A stretch of DNA of 64,000 bases from NCBI RefSeq assembly GCF_001570805.1, contig NZ_BCSJ01000017.1:62001-126000 (forward strand), written 5' to 3'. The DNA is from Brevibacterium epidermidis NBRC 14811. GTDB lineage: Bacteria > Actinomycetota > Actinomycetes > Actinomycetales > Brevibacteriaceae. The position numbers were made by a program, and so were the translations under genes. Within the stretch, counting starts at the first letter, position 1, and every line of letters begins with the position of its first letter. Positions 35,860 to 43,445 of the stretch are shown here, in pieces. The notes below the pieces were generated by a model. That model worked only from the letters and a program-made list of their open reading frames with translations. It ran no database searches and was not told where the DNA came from.

Positions 35860-36564
35860 ATGAAACGCATACTCCCAGCCATCGCTCTTTTCGCCGGACT
35901 CTCACTCGTCGGCTGCACGGGTGGAGGAGACAAACCGGAGCAGGCTGACGGCGGCGGTGAGTCAGCGGCGGCCGAGGCGCAGCCGGAGGTCAAGTAGCTC
36001 GACGAAGCTCAGCTCAAGGAGGTCCTCGAATCGACGCAGGTCGATGGACAGTCGTTCAAGGCCGTCGACGGTGCCGGAGATGCCAATGGTGAGATGGCCA
36101 AGGCGCTGGAGAGCTCGGAATTCGAGCCTGCCAAGTGCAAGGACATCACTCTCGACCTGATCAATTCGAATATCGCCTCGGGCGGCACCACTGTGGCCGG
36201 AGCCTCGAGCGACAATGTCCTGTCCGCCGGCCTGTCCAGCTTCGACAGCGCCGACGACGCACAGTCACAGCTCGACGGCACAGCGAAGATCGCCGAAGAG
36301 TGCAGTGACGTGAAGATGACGACCGCGGGCATGGAGATGTCGCTGAAATACTCGACCTTCGATGCTGAGGTCGCCGGGGCCGATGAAACCGCCGGAGTCG
36401 TCGCGGCCGTCGAAACCGGAGGACAGACCGCTACGGAGATTCGCATCGTCACCGCCCGGGCCGAAAACAACCTCGTCTCCGTCACCAACCTCGCCGATGT
36501 CGAAGAAGCGACTGTGACGAAGGCCGCTGACGCTTTCGTCGAATCCGTGACGAAAGCGGGCTGA
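35860..36564 (+). pseudogene. Lipoprotein gene interrupted by an in-frame amber codon
   Basis: From ATG 35860 (GAGAGG upstream) the frame encodes a signal peptide with lipobox LVGC, then an Ala/Glu/Gly linker, and stops at TAG 35995-35997 after 45 codons. The same frame reopens at once and runs to TGA at 36562-36564 with no other stop, giving a ~235-residue lipoprotein if the TAG is ignored. The downstream part (KALESSEFEPAKCKDI, EECSDVKMTTAGME) looks like an intact domain with two Cys and normal high-GC codon use, so the interruption is recent, a sequencing error, or read through. Reinitiation at ATG 36094 would give a 156-residue protein without a signal. Confidence 0.75.
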
Positions 36565-36591
36565 CCAGGTTCAGCCGCGGGCAGACTGAGC

Positions 36592-37758
36592 TCAGCCGCG
36601 CAGGTTCTCGCCGCGCAGGGCACTCCAACAGCTCTGCACCCGCTGAGCCCACCACTCGAATCGTCCCGGATCCACCGCCAGCTGCTGCAGGCGGTCAGGG
36701 TCCGGGACGATTCGCGTCACCGGGATGGCCCCGTCGACCGGAGTCAGCGCCTCGTGGTCGGCGACGATATCGGCGGTGAAGAGACGTCCCGTCCCCAGGC
36801 CACAGGCCACCCGGTCACCGAGGATGTCCCGACTGCGGTCGGTGCGCGGCAGCTTGGCCGCCAGTTCGGCACCGGCGGCCAGTCCGACGGAAGACTCGAG
36901 CGCCGAGGACACGACTGCGGGCAGCCCCGAGGCACTGATGACGTCGAGGGCCGCACCGATTCCACCCAACGGCTGGACTTTGACGATGATGACTTCGGCG
37001 GCCCCGAGTTCGGCCACACGCAGCGGGTCCTCGGCTTTGCGGATGGATTCGTCGGCGGCGATGACGATCGGCAGTCCGCGTCGGGCGAGTTCCTCGCGCA
37101 GGTCCGCGAGCTGCTCGACTGCCGGCACCGGCTGTTCGAAGTATTGGAGGTCGAAGTCGGCGAAGGCCTCACAGGCCTCGACGGCTTCGGCCTGCGTATA
37201 ACCGGCGTTTGCGTCCAGGCGCAGCGTCGTGTCGGGGAAGAGTCTGCGGAACTCCCGCAGGCGCGCCAGGTCTTCCTCCAGGGAGGCGAAACCGTGTTCG
37301 GCGACCTTCGCTTTGACGGTGCCGACTCGACCGTAACGGGACAGGATCGATTCGACCTGGTCCGGCGGACAGGCGGGCAGCGTGCCGTTGACGGCGACGG
37401 TCTCACCGTTAGCCACCGCCGCCGGGGCGGAACCGCGCGCGTGGGCATTGGAGGGGGCCGCCTCGGCGAGGGCGATGGGCTGCGGGATCAGCCCGGAGAA
37501 TTCGAGGGAGGCGCGCAGCCACCGGCTGGCTTCCTCGGTGCCGTATTCGACGAACGGGGAGAACTCCGCCCACCCTGCAGGACCGGAGAAGAGCGCCACT
37601 TCTCGCTCGGTGATCCCTCTGAATCGGGTGACCATCGGCAGTCGCACGACGTGCAGGTCCTCGATGACCTCGTCGAAGCGTGCGGGCAGATCGAGCGGAG
37701 CTGAGGAGAGGGACGCAGGTTCGGGTGCACCGGAGTGCGAACGGGCTGTATCGGCCAT
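36592..37758 (-). CDS. menC: o-Succinylbenzoate synthase
   Basis: A 388-residue enolase-superfamily enzyme that dehydrates SHCHC to o-succinylbenzoate. Active-site elements: the Lys pair in TVKAKVAEHG, metal ligands Asp in LRLDANAGYT, Glu in YFEQPV and Asp in IAADESIR, and the second catalytic Lys in VIIVKVQPLGGIG. The N-terminal capping domain contains an Ala-rich insertion. TAGTCT lies 6 nt before the ATG, so the transcript is probably leaderless; it diverges from menB. Confidence 0.94.
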   Translation of the reverse strand: MADTARSHSGAPEPASLSSAPLDLPARFDEVIEDLHVVRLPMVTRFRGITEREVALFSGPAGWAEFSPFVEYGTEEASRWLRASLEFSGLIPQPIALAEAAPSNAHARGSAPAAVANGETVAVNGTLPACPPDQVESILSRYGRVGTVKAKVAEHGFASLEEDLARLREFRRLFPDTTLRLDANAGYTQAEAVEACEAFADFDLQYFEQPVPAVEQLADLREELARRGLPIVIAADESIRKAEDPLRVAELGAAEVIIVKVQPLGGIGAALDVISASGLPAVVSSALESSVGLAAGAELAAKLPRTDRSRDILGDRVACGLGTGRLFTADIVADHEALTPVDGAIPVTRIVPDPDRLQQLAVDPGRFEWWAQRVQSCWSALRGENLRG

Positions 37759-37764
37759 ACGACC

Positions 37765-37864
37765 AGACTAGCGCTCGCCTCCCCTGCCACGACTTCCTGC
37801 CGTTCGGAACTGCACCATCCACCACCCGGGTCCGGCCCGTGCAAGTGGTGCCAAGCGCTAGGCT
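37765..37864. promoter_or_regulatory. Divergent leaderless promoters menC / menB
   Basis: The -10 elements TAGTCT (minus, 37770-37765) and TAGGCT (plus, 37859-37864) lie 6 and 7 nt from the menC and menB start codons, respectively. Neither gene has a ribosome-binding site. Confidence 0.6.
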
Positions 37865-37871
37865 GGGGGCC

Positions 37872-38792
37872 ATGACGGTTTCAGAAATCTTCGACCCCAC
37901 TGCCTGGCGTGAAGTCTCCGGCTTCGACTTCACCGATATCACTTACCACCGGGCCATCGACCCCGCCACCGGCAAGGACATCGGCTGTGTGCGCATCGCC
38001 TTCGACCGCCCCGAGGTCCGCAACGCCTTCCGTCCGCACACGGTCGACGAGCTCTACCGTGCCCTCGACCACGCTCGCCAGACCTCCGACGTCGGCGCCG
38101 TCCTGCTCACCGGCAACGGACCGAGCGAGAAGGACGGCGGCTGGGCGTTCTGCTCCGGCGGCGACCAGCGCATCCGCGGCCGCTCCGGCTACCAGTACGC
38201 CTCCGGTGAGACCCGTGAGAGCGTCGACCCGGCCCGCGCCGGACGCCTCCACATCCTTGAGGTCCAGCGCCTGATCCGCACCATGCCGAAGGTCGTCATC
38301 GCCGTCGTCCCCGGCTGGGCAGCCGGCGGAGGCCACAGCCTCCACGTCGTCTGCGATATGACGATCGCCTCGCGCCAGCATGCGAAGTTCAAGCAGACCG
38401 ATGCCGATGTCGGCTCCTACGACGCCGGCTACGGTTCCGCCTACCTGGCAAAGATGGTCGGGCAGAAGAAGGCCCGTGAGATCTTCTTCCTGGGCCGCAC
38501 CTACTCCGCGCAGGAGATGGCCGATATGGGAGCCGTCAATGAAGTCGTCGACCATGCCGATCTCGAGACCGCGGCCCTCCAGATGGCGCGGGAGATCCTG
38601 GGCAAGTCACCGAACGCGCAGCGCATGCTCAAGTTCGCCTTCAACCTCGTCGACGACGGGCTCGTCGGCCAGCAGGTCTTCGCCGGAGAAGCCACCCGAC
38701 TTGGCTATATGACCGACGAAGCCGTCGAAGGACGCGACGCCTTCCTCGAAAAACGCGACCCCGACTGGTCGCCGTTCCCCTGGTACTACTGA
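37872..38792 (+). CDS. menB: 1,4-Dihydroxy-2-naphthoyl-CoA synthase
   Basis: A 306-residue crotonase that closes the naphthoate ring from o-succinylbenzoyl-CoA. Seen: IAFDRPEVRNAFRPHTVDEL, the oxyanion-hole motif FCSGGDQRIRG, VVPGWAAGGGHSLHVVCD, and the MenB-specific KQTDADVGSYDAGYGSAYLA with catalytic Asp and Tyr. The C-terminus FPWYY is also typical. ATG at 37872 follows TAGGCT by 7 nt (leaderless). It heads menB-menE, with menE 13 nt downstream. Confidence 0.96.
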   Translation: MTVSEIFDPTAWREVSGFDFTDITYHRAIDPATGKDIGCVRIAFDRPEVRNAFRPHTVDELYRALDHARQTSDVGAVLLTGNGPSEKDGGWAFCSGGDQRIRGRSGYQYASGETRESVDPARAGRLHILEVQRLIRTMPKVVIAVVPGWAAGGGHSLHVVCDMTIASRQHAKFKQTDADVGSYDAGYGSAYLAKMVGQKKAREIFFLGRTYSAQEMADMGAVNEVVDHADLETAALQMAREILGKSPNAQRMLKFAFNLVDDGLVGQQVFAGEATRLGYMTDEAVEGRDAFLEKRDPDWSPFPWYY

Positions 38793-38805
38793 ACCGGCTC
38801 TGCGC

Positions 38806-40041
38806 ATGACTGCACGCGAACTGCACCCCGCCGAGCTGCCCGAGGCCATCGGTCGGGCACTGAACGGGACGTCGATCCTCATCCTCCCGTCCGATCGGGA
38901 CGGCGCAGTCACCGAGGTGGCTCCCAGCGTGTGGGCCGGTCAGGACCCAGCCCCGGCGCTCATCCTCTTCACCTCCGGGTCGACGGGGACGGCGAAGGCT
39001 GTGGCGCTGTCCGCTCATGCGCTGACCACCTCGGCGCGGGCGACCGAACGGTTCCTCTCCGGGCCCGGCGACTGGCACCTGTGCCTGCCGGTCAACCACA
39101 TCGCCGGCTTCCAAGTGGAGCTGCGCGCCCGCTTGGCGGGCCGTGCCCCGGTCAGGGCCGCCTCGGCGAGGTTCACCGCACAGTCCTTCACCTCCGAGGT
39201 CACCCCCCTGGTGGAACGGGCGGGCGACCGACCGACGTACACCTCGATCGTGCCCACCCAACTCCACCGGATCCTCGAGGACAGCGCCGCCACCGAGGCA
39301 GCCGGACGGATCTCGCACATCCTCCTCGGCGGAGCAGCGATCTCACCGTCACTGCTCGACCGCGCCGAGGCCGCGGGGCTGGCGATCGTGCGGACCTACG
39401 GGATGAGCGAGACGGCGGGCGGCTGCGTCTATGACGGGGTGCCCTTCGACGGGGTCGACGTGACCATCACCGAGGCGGGCACGATCGACCTGACCGGCCC
39501 CGTCGTGGCCGACGGCTACGTCGAGATCGCCGCCGACGGGACGATCACACCGGTCGACTCCCCCGCTCTCACCGTCGACGAGGCGGGACGGCGGATCATG
39601 CACACCAGCGATCTGGGCAGGGTCGATTCCGGCGTGCTCAGTGTCCTCGGTCGGGCCGATGACATCATCGTCTCCGGAGGCACGAACGTCTCTCCGCACG
39701 CCCTGGAGACCGGACTGCTGCCGAGCTGGCAGAAAGCGGGAATCGCCGAGATGCTCGTGACCTGGGTACCCGACGAGGAATGGGGCAAACGGATCGTCGC
39801 ACTCGTCCGGACTGCCGACGGCGGTGGAGTCGGAGCGGAGAATCCGCGAGAATCGGCACAGAGGCTCAATGCCCTCGACCATGGGATGACGGGGCAGCTG
39901 CTGCCGCAGCTCGTCTTCCCGGTCGCCGAGATTCCGAACCGGTCGATCGGCAAACCCGATCGCAGGGCTGCGGCCCGGATCGCCGCCGATCTCATGGCGT
40001 GTGATGCAAATACCCATACTGGTGAACTACCGGTAATATAA
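38806..40041 (+). CDS. menE: o-Succinylbenzoate-CoA ligase
   Basis: A 411-residue, short acyl-adenylate-forming enzyme. Motifs: P-loop-like ILFTSGSTGTAKAVALS, LPVNHIAGFQV, the TYGMSETAGGCVYDG adenylate motif, HTSDLGRVDSGVLSVLGRADD-like hinge, and the catalytic Lys near PNRSIGKPDRRA. It activates o-succinylbenzoate for MenB. It lies 13 nt after menB and 38 nt before menA. A copy of the recurrent 14-mer falls within the coding region at an Ala-Ala-Ser-Ala-Arg stretch. Confidence 0.93.
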   Translation: MTARELHPAELPEAIGRALNGTSILILPSDRDGAVTEVAPSVWAGQDPAPALILFTSGSTGTAKAVALSAHALTTSARATERFLSGPGDWHLCLPVNHIAGFQVELRARLAGRAPVRAASARFTAQSFTSEVTPLVERAGDRPTYTSIVPTQLHRILEDSAATEAAGRISHILLGGAAISPSLLDRAEAAGLAIVRTYGMSETAGGCVYDGVPFDGVDVTITEAGTIDLTGPVVADGYVEIAADGTITPVDSPALTVDEAGRRIMHTSDLGRVDSGVLSVLGRADDIIVSGGTNVSPHALETGLLPSWQKAGIAEMLVTWVPDEEWGKRIVALVRTADGGGVGAENPRESAQRLNALDHGMTGQLLPQLVFPVAEIPNRSIGKPDRRAAARIAADLMACDANTHTGELPVI

Positions 40042-40079
40042 GACGGCTCCACAAACCGACAGGAAGGTGAGCGAGACCT

Positions 40080-41012
40080 ATGGCTGATGCCGCCCAGTGG
40101 ATTTCTGGAGCTCGACTGCGAACTCTGCCCCTGGCTCTCGCACCCGTCCTCATCGGAACCGGAGCCGCCATCGGTTCCCTCGGCGGATTCACCGCCTTCA
40201 TCCTCGACGACATCTCCGGCAAGGACGACCACGTCAGCTTCGGACAGATCCTGCTGCGCGGGTTTCTCGCCCTCCTCGTCTCACTCTGCCTGCAGATCGG
40301 CTCGAACTACGCCAATGACTACTCCGACGGAATCCGCGGCACCGACGACGAACGAGTCGGCCCCGTCCGCCTGACGGCGACCGGGGCGGCAGAACCTCAC
40401 GCGGTCAAACGAGCCGCCTTCATCTTCTTCGGCCTGGCCGGGGTCGCCGGCATCGTCCTCGTCCTCATCTCGCAGGCATGGTGGTTCCTCCTCGTCGGAG
40501 CCGCCGCAGTCGCCGCCGCCTGGTTCTACACCGGCGGCAGGCGGCCGTATGGCTATATGGGCCTCGGCGAGGTCTTCGTCTTCGTGTTCTTCGGGCTCGT
40601 GGCGACTTTGGGCACGATGTGGATGCAGGTCGGTCATCTCACCCTCAGCGGTTGGGCCGGAGCAGTCGCGATCGGATCCCTGGCCTCTGCTGTGCTCATG
40701 GTCAACAACCTCCGCGACATCCCCACCGACATCGAAGCCGACAAGATCACCTTGGCTGTGAAGATGGGTGACAATGCCGCACGCATCGCCTATGCGGTGC
40801 TCGTGCTGCTGCCGTTCGCGCTGCTGGCGCTGGCGATCCTCGACGGTCATCCCGCCGTGGCCCTGGCGATCCTCGCCCTCGTCCCGGCGCTCAATCCGCT
40901 CAAGACGGTGCTCAGCGGCACGACGGGTCCTGGGCTGATTCCGCCGATCAAGTCCACTGGGCTGACCGGTTTGGCCTTCTCCGCGCTGATGGGCCTCGGC
41001 CTGGCGCTCTGA
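40080..41012 (+). CDS. menA: 1,4-Dihydroxy-2-naphthoate polyprenyltransferase
   Basis: A 310-residue UbiA-family membrane protein with about eight helices; AGGAAGGTG upstream. First Asp-rich motif in QIGSNYANDYSDGIRGTD, second in VNNLRDIPTDIEADKITLAVKMG-like sequence. It attaches the polyprenyl chain to DHNA at the membrane, using the product of the prenyl diphosphate synthase encoded at 27748-28860. Last gene of the menB-menE-menA operon. Confidence 0.95.
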   Translation: MADAAQWISGARLRTLPLALAPVLIGTGAAIGSLGGFTAFILDDISGKDDHVSFGQILLRGFLALLVSLCLQIGSNYANDYSDGIRGTDDERVGPVRLTATGAAEPHAVKRAAFIFFGLAGVAGIVLVLISQAWWFLLVGAAAVAAAWFYTGGRRPYGYMGLGEVFVFVFFGLVATLGTMWMQVGHLTLSGWAGAVAIGSLASAVLMVNNLRDIPTDIEADKITLAVKMGDNAARIAYAVLVLLPFALLALAILDGHPAVALAILALVPALNPLKTVLSGTTGPGLIPPIKSTGLTGLAFSALMGLGLAL

Positions 41013-41029
41013 AGCGCGTCCGCCTCAGT

Positions 41030-41320
41030 TCACTTCGACTGGTCGCCGTCTTCTCCGAGACGCTCTTCGACGATCTCGTCCTCAGCCGCTTCGTCGGCAC
41101 CGACGCGCTTGGGCTTGGACGCCCGCTTGGCGACCTTCGCTTCGATTTCGGTTGCGGCTTTGGCACGCATCTTGCCCAGGAGCAGGTAGCTCAGCAGTGC
41201 GCCGATGATGATGGCGGCGATCGCCATGACCAGGTTGAGGCCGAGGAACGGGAACAGAACGAGGCCCGCGGCGATGATGAGGCCGAAGCGAGCGAGTGTG
41301 TAGAGCCAGAAGGTGCGCAT
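41030..41320 (-). CDS. DUF4229 small membrane protein
   Basis: About 96 residues with two helices (LYTLARFGLIIAAGLVLFPF and MAIAAIIIGALLSYLLL region) and a charged cytoplasmic tail. It matches the actinobacterial DUF4229 pattern and its usual place beside menA. The ATG at 41320 is chosen because TAAAAT ends 7 nt upstream; an ATG at 41329 lies inside that -10. Function unknown. Confidence 0.83.
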   Translation of the reverse strand: MRTFWLYTLARFGLIIAAGLVLFPFLGLNLVMAIAAIIIGALLSYLLLGKMRAKAATEIEAKVAKRASKPKRVGADEAAEDEIVEERLGEDGDQSK

Positions 41321-41327
41321 TGAACTC

Positions 41328-41359
41328 ATTTTAGCCGCCGATCGTGACAGTCTTGTCAC
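41328..41359. promoter_or_regulatory. Dyad and promoters between DUF4229 and PLDc_N genes
   Basis: A perfect inverted repeat GTGACA-N4-TGTCAC (41344-41359) lies 10 nt from the minus-strand -10 TAAAAT (41333-41328). A plus-strand -10 TATCCT is at 41393-41398. The dyad may bind a regulator of the DUF4229 gene; this is inferred from symmetry and position only. Confidence 0.45.
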
Positions 41360-41404
41360 CGCCCGCTGGAGGCCGCGCTCAGGTTGGTGGACTATCCTTG
41401 ATGC

Positions 41405-41836
41405 ATGGCTCGACTACTCATTGCCGCGATCGTCCTGGCGGCTGCGGTGACATTGTACGGACTCTTCGATTGCCTGTTGCGTGATCGGGGTCTGATTCGA
41501 GTCCTGCCCAAACCTGCGTGGGCACTCATCATCCTCTTCATCCCCGTCCTCGGGTTCATCCTCTGGTACCTGTTCGGACGCGGTTCCGAAGACAAGCCCA
41601 CCCGCGGCACACGCCCCCGCGGGCAGGTTGCTCCCGATGACGACCCTGACTATCTGCGTCAGGTCGATCGCGAACTCAAGCTCGGCAAACACGCGCCTCC
41701 GGCTCAGGACCACGACGACGAGAACTCCCCGAGCGAAGACACCGCGAAGTCGGATGACGACAGCGGTCCCGCAGACTCCTCTGCCGACTCCGATGACCGG
41801 GGAACCAAGGGCGACGGCCGCGGCCGCTCCAACTGA
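41405..41836 (+). CDS. PLDc_N-domain small membrane protein
   Basis: 143 residues. Two N-terminal helices with the PLDc_N pattern (LLIAAIVLAAAVTLYGLFDCL, PKPAWALIILFIPVLGFILWYLFGR-type sequence), then a disordered Asp/Ser-rich tail of ~80 residues. There is no phospholipase catalytic HKD motif, so it is not an enzyme itself. TATCCT lies 6 nt before the ATG (leaderless). This gene is regularly found between men and ccs genes in actinobacteria; role unknown. Confidence 0.82.
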   Translation: MARLLIAAIVLAAAVTLYGLFDCLLRDRGLIRVLPKPAWALIILFIPVLGFILWYLFGRGSEDKPTRGTRPRGQVAPDDDPDYLRQVDRELKLGKHAPPAQDHDDENSPSEDTAKSDDDSGPADSSADSDDRGTKGDGRGRSN

Positions 41837-42183
41837 CCGCTCTCTCGCGACCCGTCTTCCTGAGCAGCTGACTGGTCTCGCCTCTGAGTCGCCAAGCACA
41901 ATTCGGCTCGCAGCCGTCCGTCCCTCTCTCGCGTAATGCCGCAGCTAGGCAATACCGCCGCTATTCGGCGACATCGTTGACACCACTGCGGCGTAGCATC
42001 GTTGCGATCAAGCGAAGCCGTGGGACGCCCCGGCGGCCGTACAGCGCTGCGAATCGGCGAATTGGTACTCCTTGTTCTGAACTGCTCACCGAAGAACGTG
42101 GCGACTTCAGAGAAGCCCGCACCACAACACGCTTCCGACGCCTTCTCGCACGGGCCATCACCACATTTAGACAGTACGCAAAC
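41837..42183. other. Non-coding stretch, no gene recognised
   Basis: About 350 bp after the PLDc_N gene. Short open frames exist on both strands, but none shows a start signal, a family motif or normal codon bias, and the base composition is less GC-rich than the neighbouring genes. It may be a decayed gene or spacer. Confidence 0.5.
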
Positions 42184-42243
42184 GGCACTGTTTGAGGTGG
42201 ACAGCCCGGTTTCAAAACCGTGCTGCCCACCTGAAACAGTGCC
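42184..42243. repeat. 60-bp near-perfect hairpin downstream of ccsB
   Basis: Two 29-nt arms (42184-42212 and 42215-42243) pair at 26 of 29 positions around a 2-nt loop. The arms begin GGCACTGTTT and end AAACAGTGCC. It lies 66 bp past the ccsB stop. There is no clear U-run in either direction, so it may be a terminator, a mobile palindromic element or a structured RNA end. Confidence 0.75.
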
Positions 42244-42309
42244 TTAAGCGCGACTGAACTCCCTCAGCGCGGCTGAGCCCGGGCCGCTACCGCGGGCCGG
42301 ACATTTGCG

Positions 42310-43314
42310 TCAGTCGAGGCCGGAGTACGAGTGCAGTCCGTTGAAGTACATGTTGACGACGGTGAAGTTGAAGATCACCGAGGCGATGCCGATGAGGTTG
42401 AGCACGGCGACCTTCGTCGGGCCCCAACCGCGGGTCGCACGGGCGTGCAGGTACGCGGCGTAGATGACCCAGACGACGAACGTCCAGATCTCCTTCGAGT
42501 CCCAACCCCAGTAGCGGCTCCAGGCAACCTCTGCCCAGATGGCGCCGGCGATGAGGGTGAAGGTCCAGGTGATGAAGCCGACAGCCGCAATCCGGTAGGA
42601 GATCCGCTCGAGGTCAGTGCTCGAGGGCAGCCGGTGGAGGAACCGCAGCCACTTCGGGTCCTTGGTCTCATGCACGCTCTTCAGGATCTGGAAGACCGCG
42701 AGGATCGCAGAGATGTAGAGCAGAGAGGTCGAGAGGATCGCGATCGGCACGTGGATGGCGATCCAGTACGAATCCAGAGCCGGGATGAGCTTGGCGGCCG
42801 GGGTGTAGAAGACGGTGATCGCCAGTCCCAGGCACAGGAGAACTCCGCCGGAGACGAACGTTCCCAGGTACCGCACGTCTTTCTTCATCAGCACGACGAG
42901 GTAGACGATGACGGTGATCGCAGTGGCAGACAGGACGTACTCCATCATGTTGCCCCACGGCACACGGGCCACGGACAGCGCACGAGTGAGCACTCCCCCG
43001 ACGTGGAGGAGCATGGCGAGCACGAGCAGCGAGGTGCCGATGCGGGCACCGCGATGCCGGTTCTTCTTCGACGACTTCACCGTCGCGGAATCGTCGTCGC
43101 CCGGCCGGTCGAGAACGGCGGTCGACGCCGTCTTCCGGTTCGTCCGGCGCACGGTGCTGGCCTTGGCGGAGGTGGCGACCTCGGTCTCCGAGGTTTTCAG
43201 CTCACGCGCACCGAAGAGGTCGAAGGCGTAGAAGATCATGGCGACGGCGTAGACGATCATCGCCGAGATGATCAACTGGTTCGACCACATTGCGAGGTCT
43301 GTGTTGACGTCCAT
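42310..43314 (-). CDS. ccsB: Cytochrome c biogenesis protein CcsB (CcsA family)
   Basis: A 334-residue membrane protein with about eight helices; GGAGGA upstream of ATG 43314. The heme-handling motif SRYWGWDSKEIWTF is present near the C-terminus, with conserved His in flanking helices. Residues ~50-95 are a basic soluble loop. Together with ResB it forms the system II heme transporter and synthetase that attaches heme to apocytochromes c outside the membrane. It is the last gene of resA-ccdA-resB-ccsB, 131 nt after resB. Confidence 0.93.
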   Translation of the reverse strand: MDVNTDLAMWSNQLIISAMIVYAVAMIFYAFDLFGARELKTSETEVATSAKASTVRRTNRKTASTAVLDRPGDDDSATVKSSKKNRHRGARIGTSLLVLAMLLHVGGVLTRALSVARVPWGNMMEYVLSATAITVIVYLVVLMKKDVRYLGTFVSGGVLLCLGLAITVFYTPAAKLIPALDSYWIAIHVPIAILSTSLLYISAILAVFQILKSVHETKDPKWLRFLHRLPSSTDLERISYRIAAVGFITWTFTLIAGAIWAEVAWSRYWGWDSKEIWTFVVWVIYAAYLHARATRGWGPTKVAVLNLIGIASVIFNFTVVNMYFNGLHSYSGLD

Positions 43315-43445
43315 TCATCCTCCGCACCACTGAAGTGCTCTTCTATCGCATGCTGTTCTCTGTCTGCGCGCTCCGTCCGACTCCGTGCGGAGACCGAAGG
43401 CGACGCGCACTCCGCGGCTATTCTACTCCGCGTAGTACTTCGGGT

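Noticed and set aside
41961-42230. An 89-codon basic minus-strand frame (and a plus-strand counterpart) near the 60-bp hairpin
   Set aside because: Arg/Ser-rich translation, no ribosome site, no family resemblance, and it runs into the hairpin.
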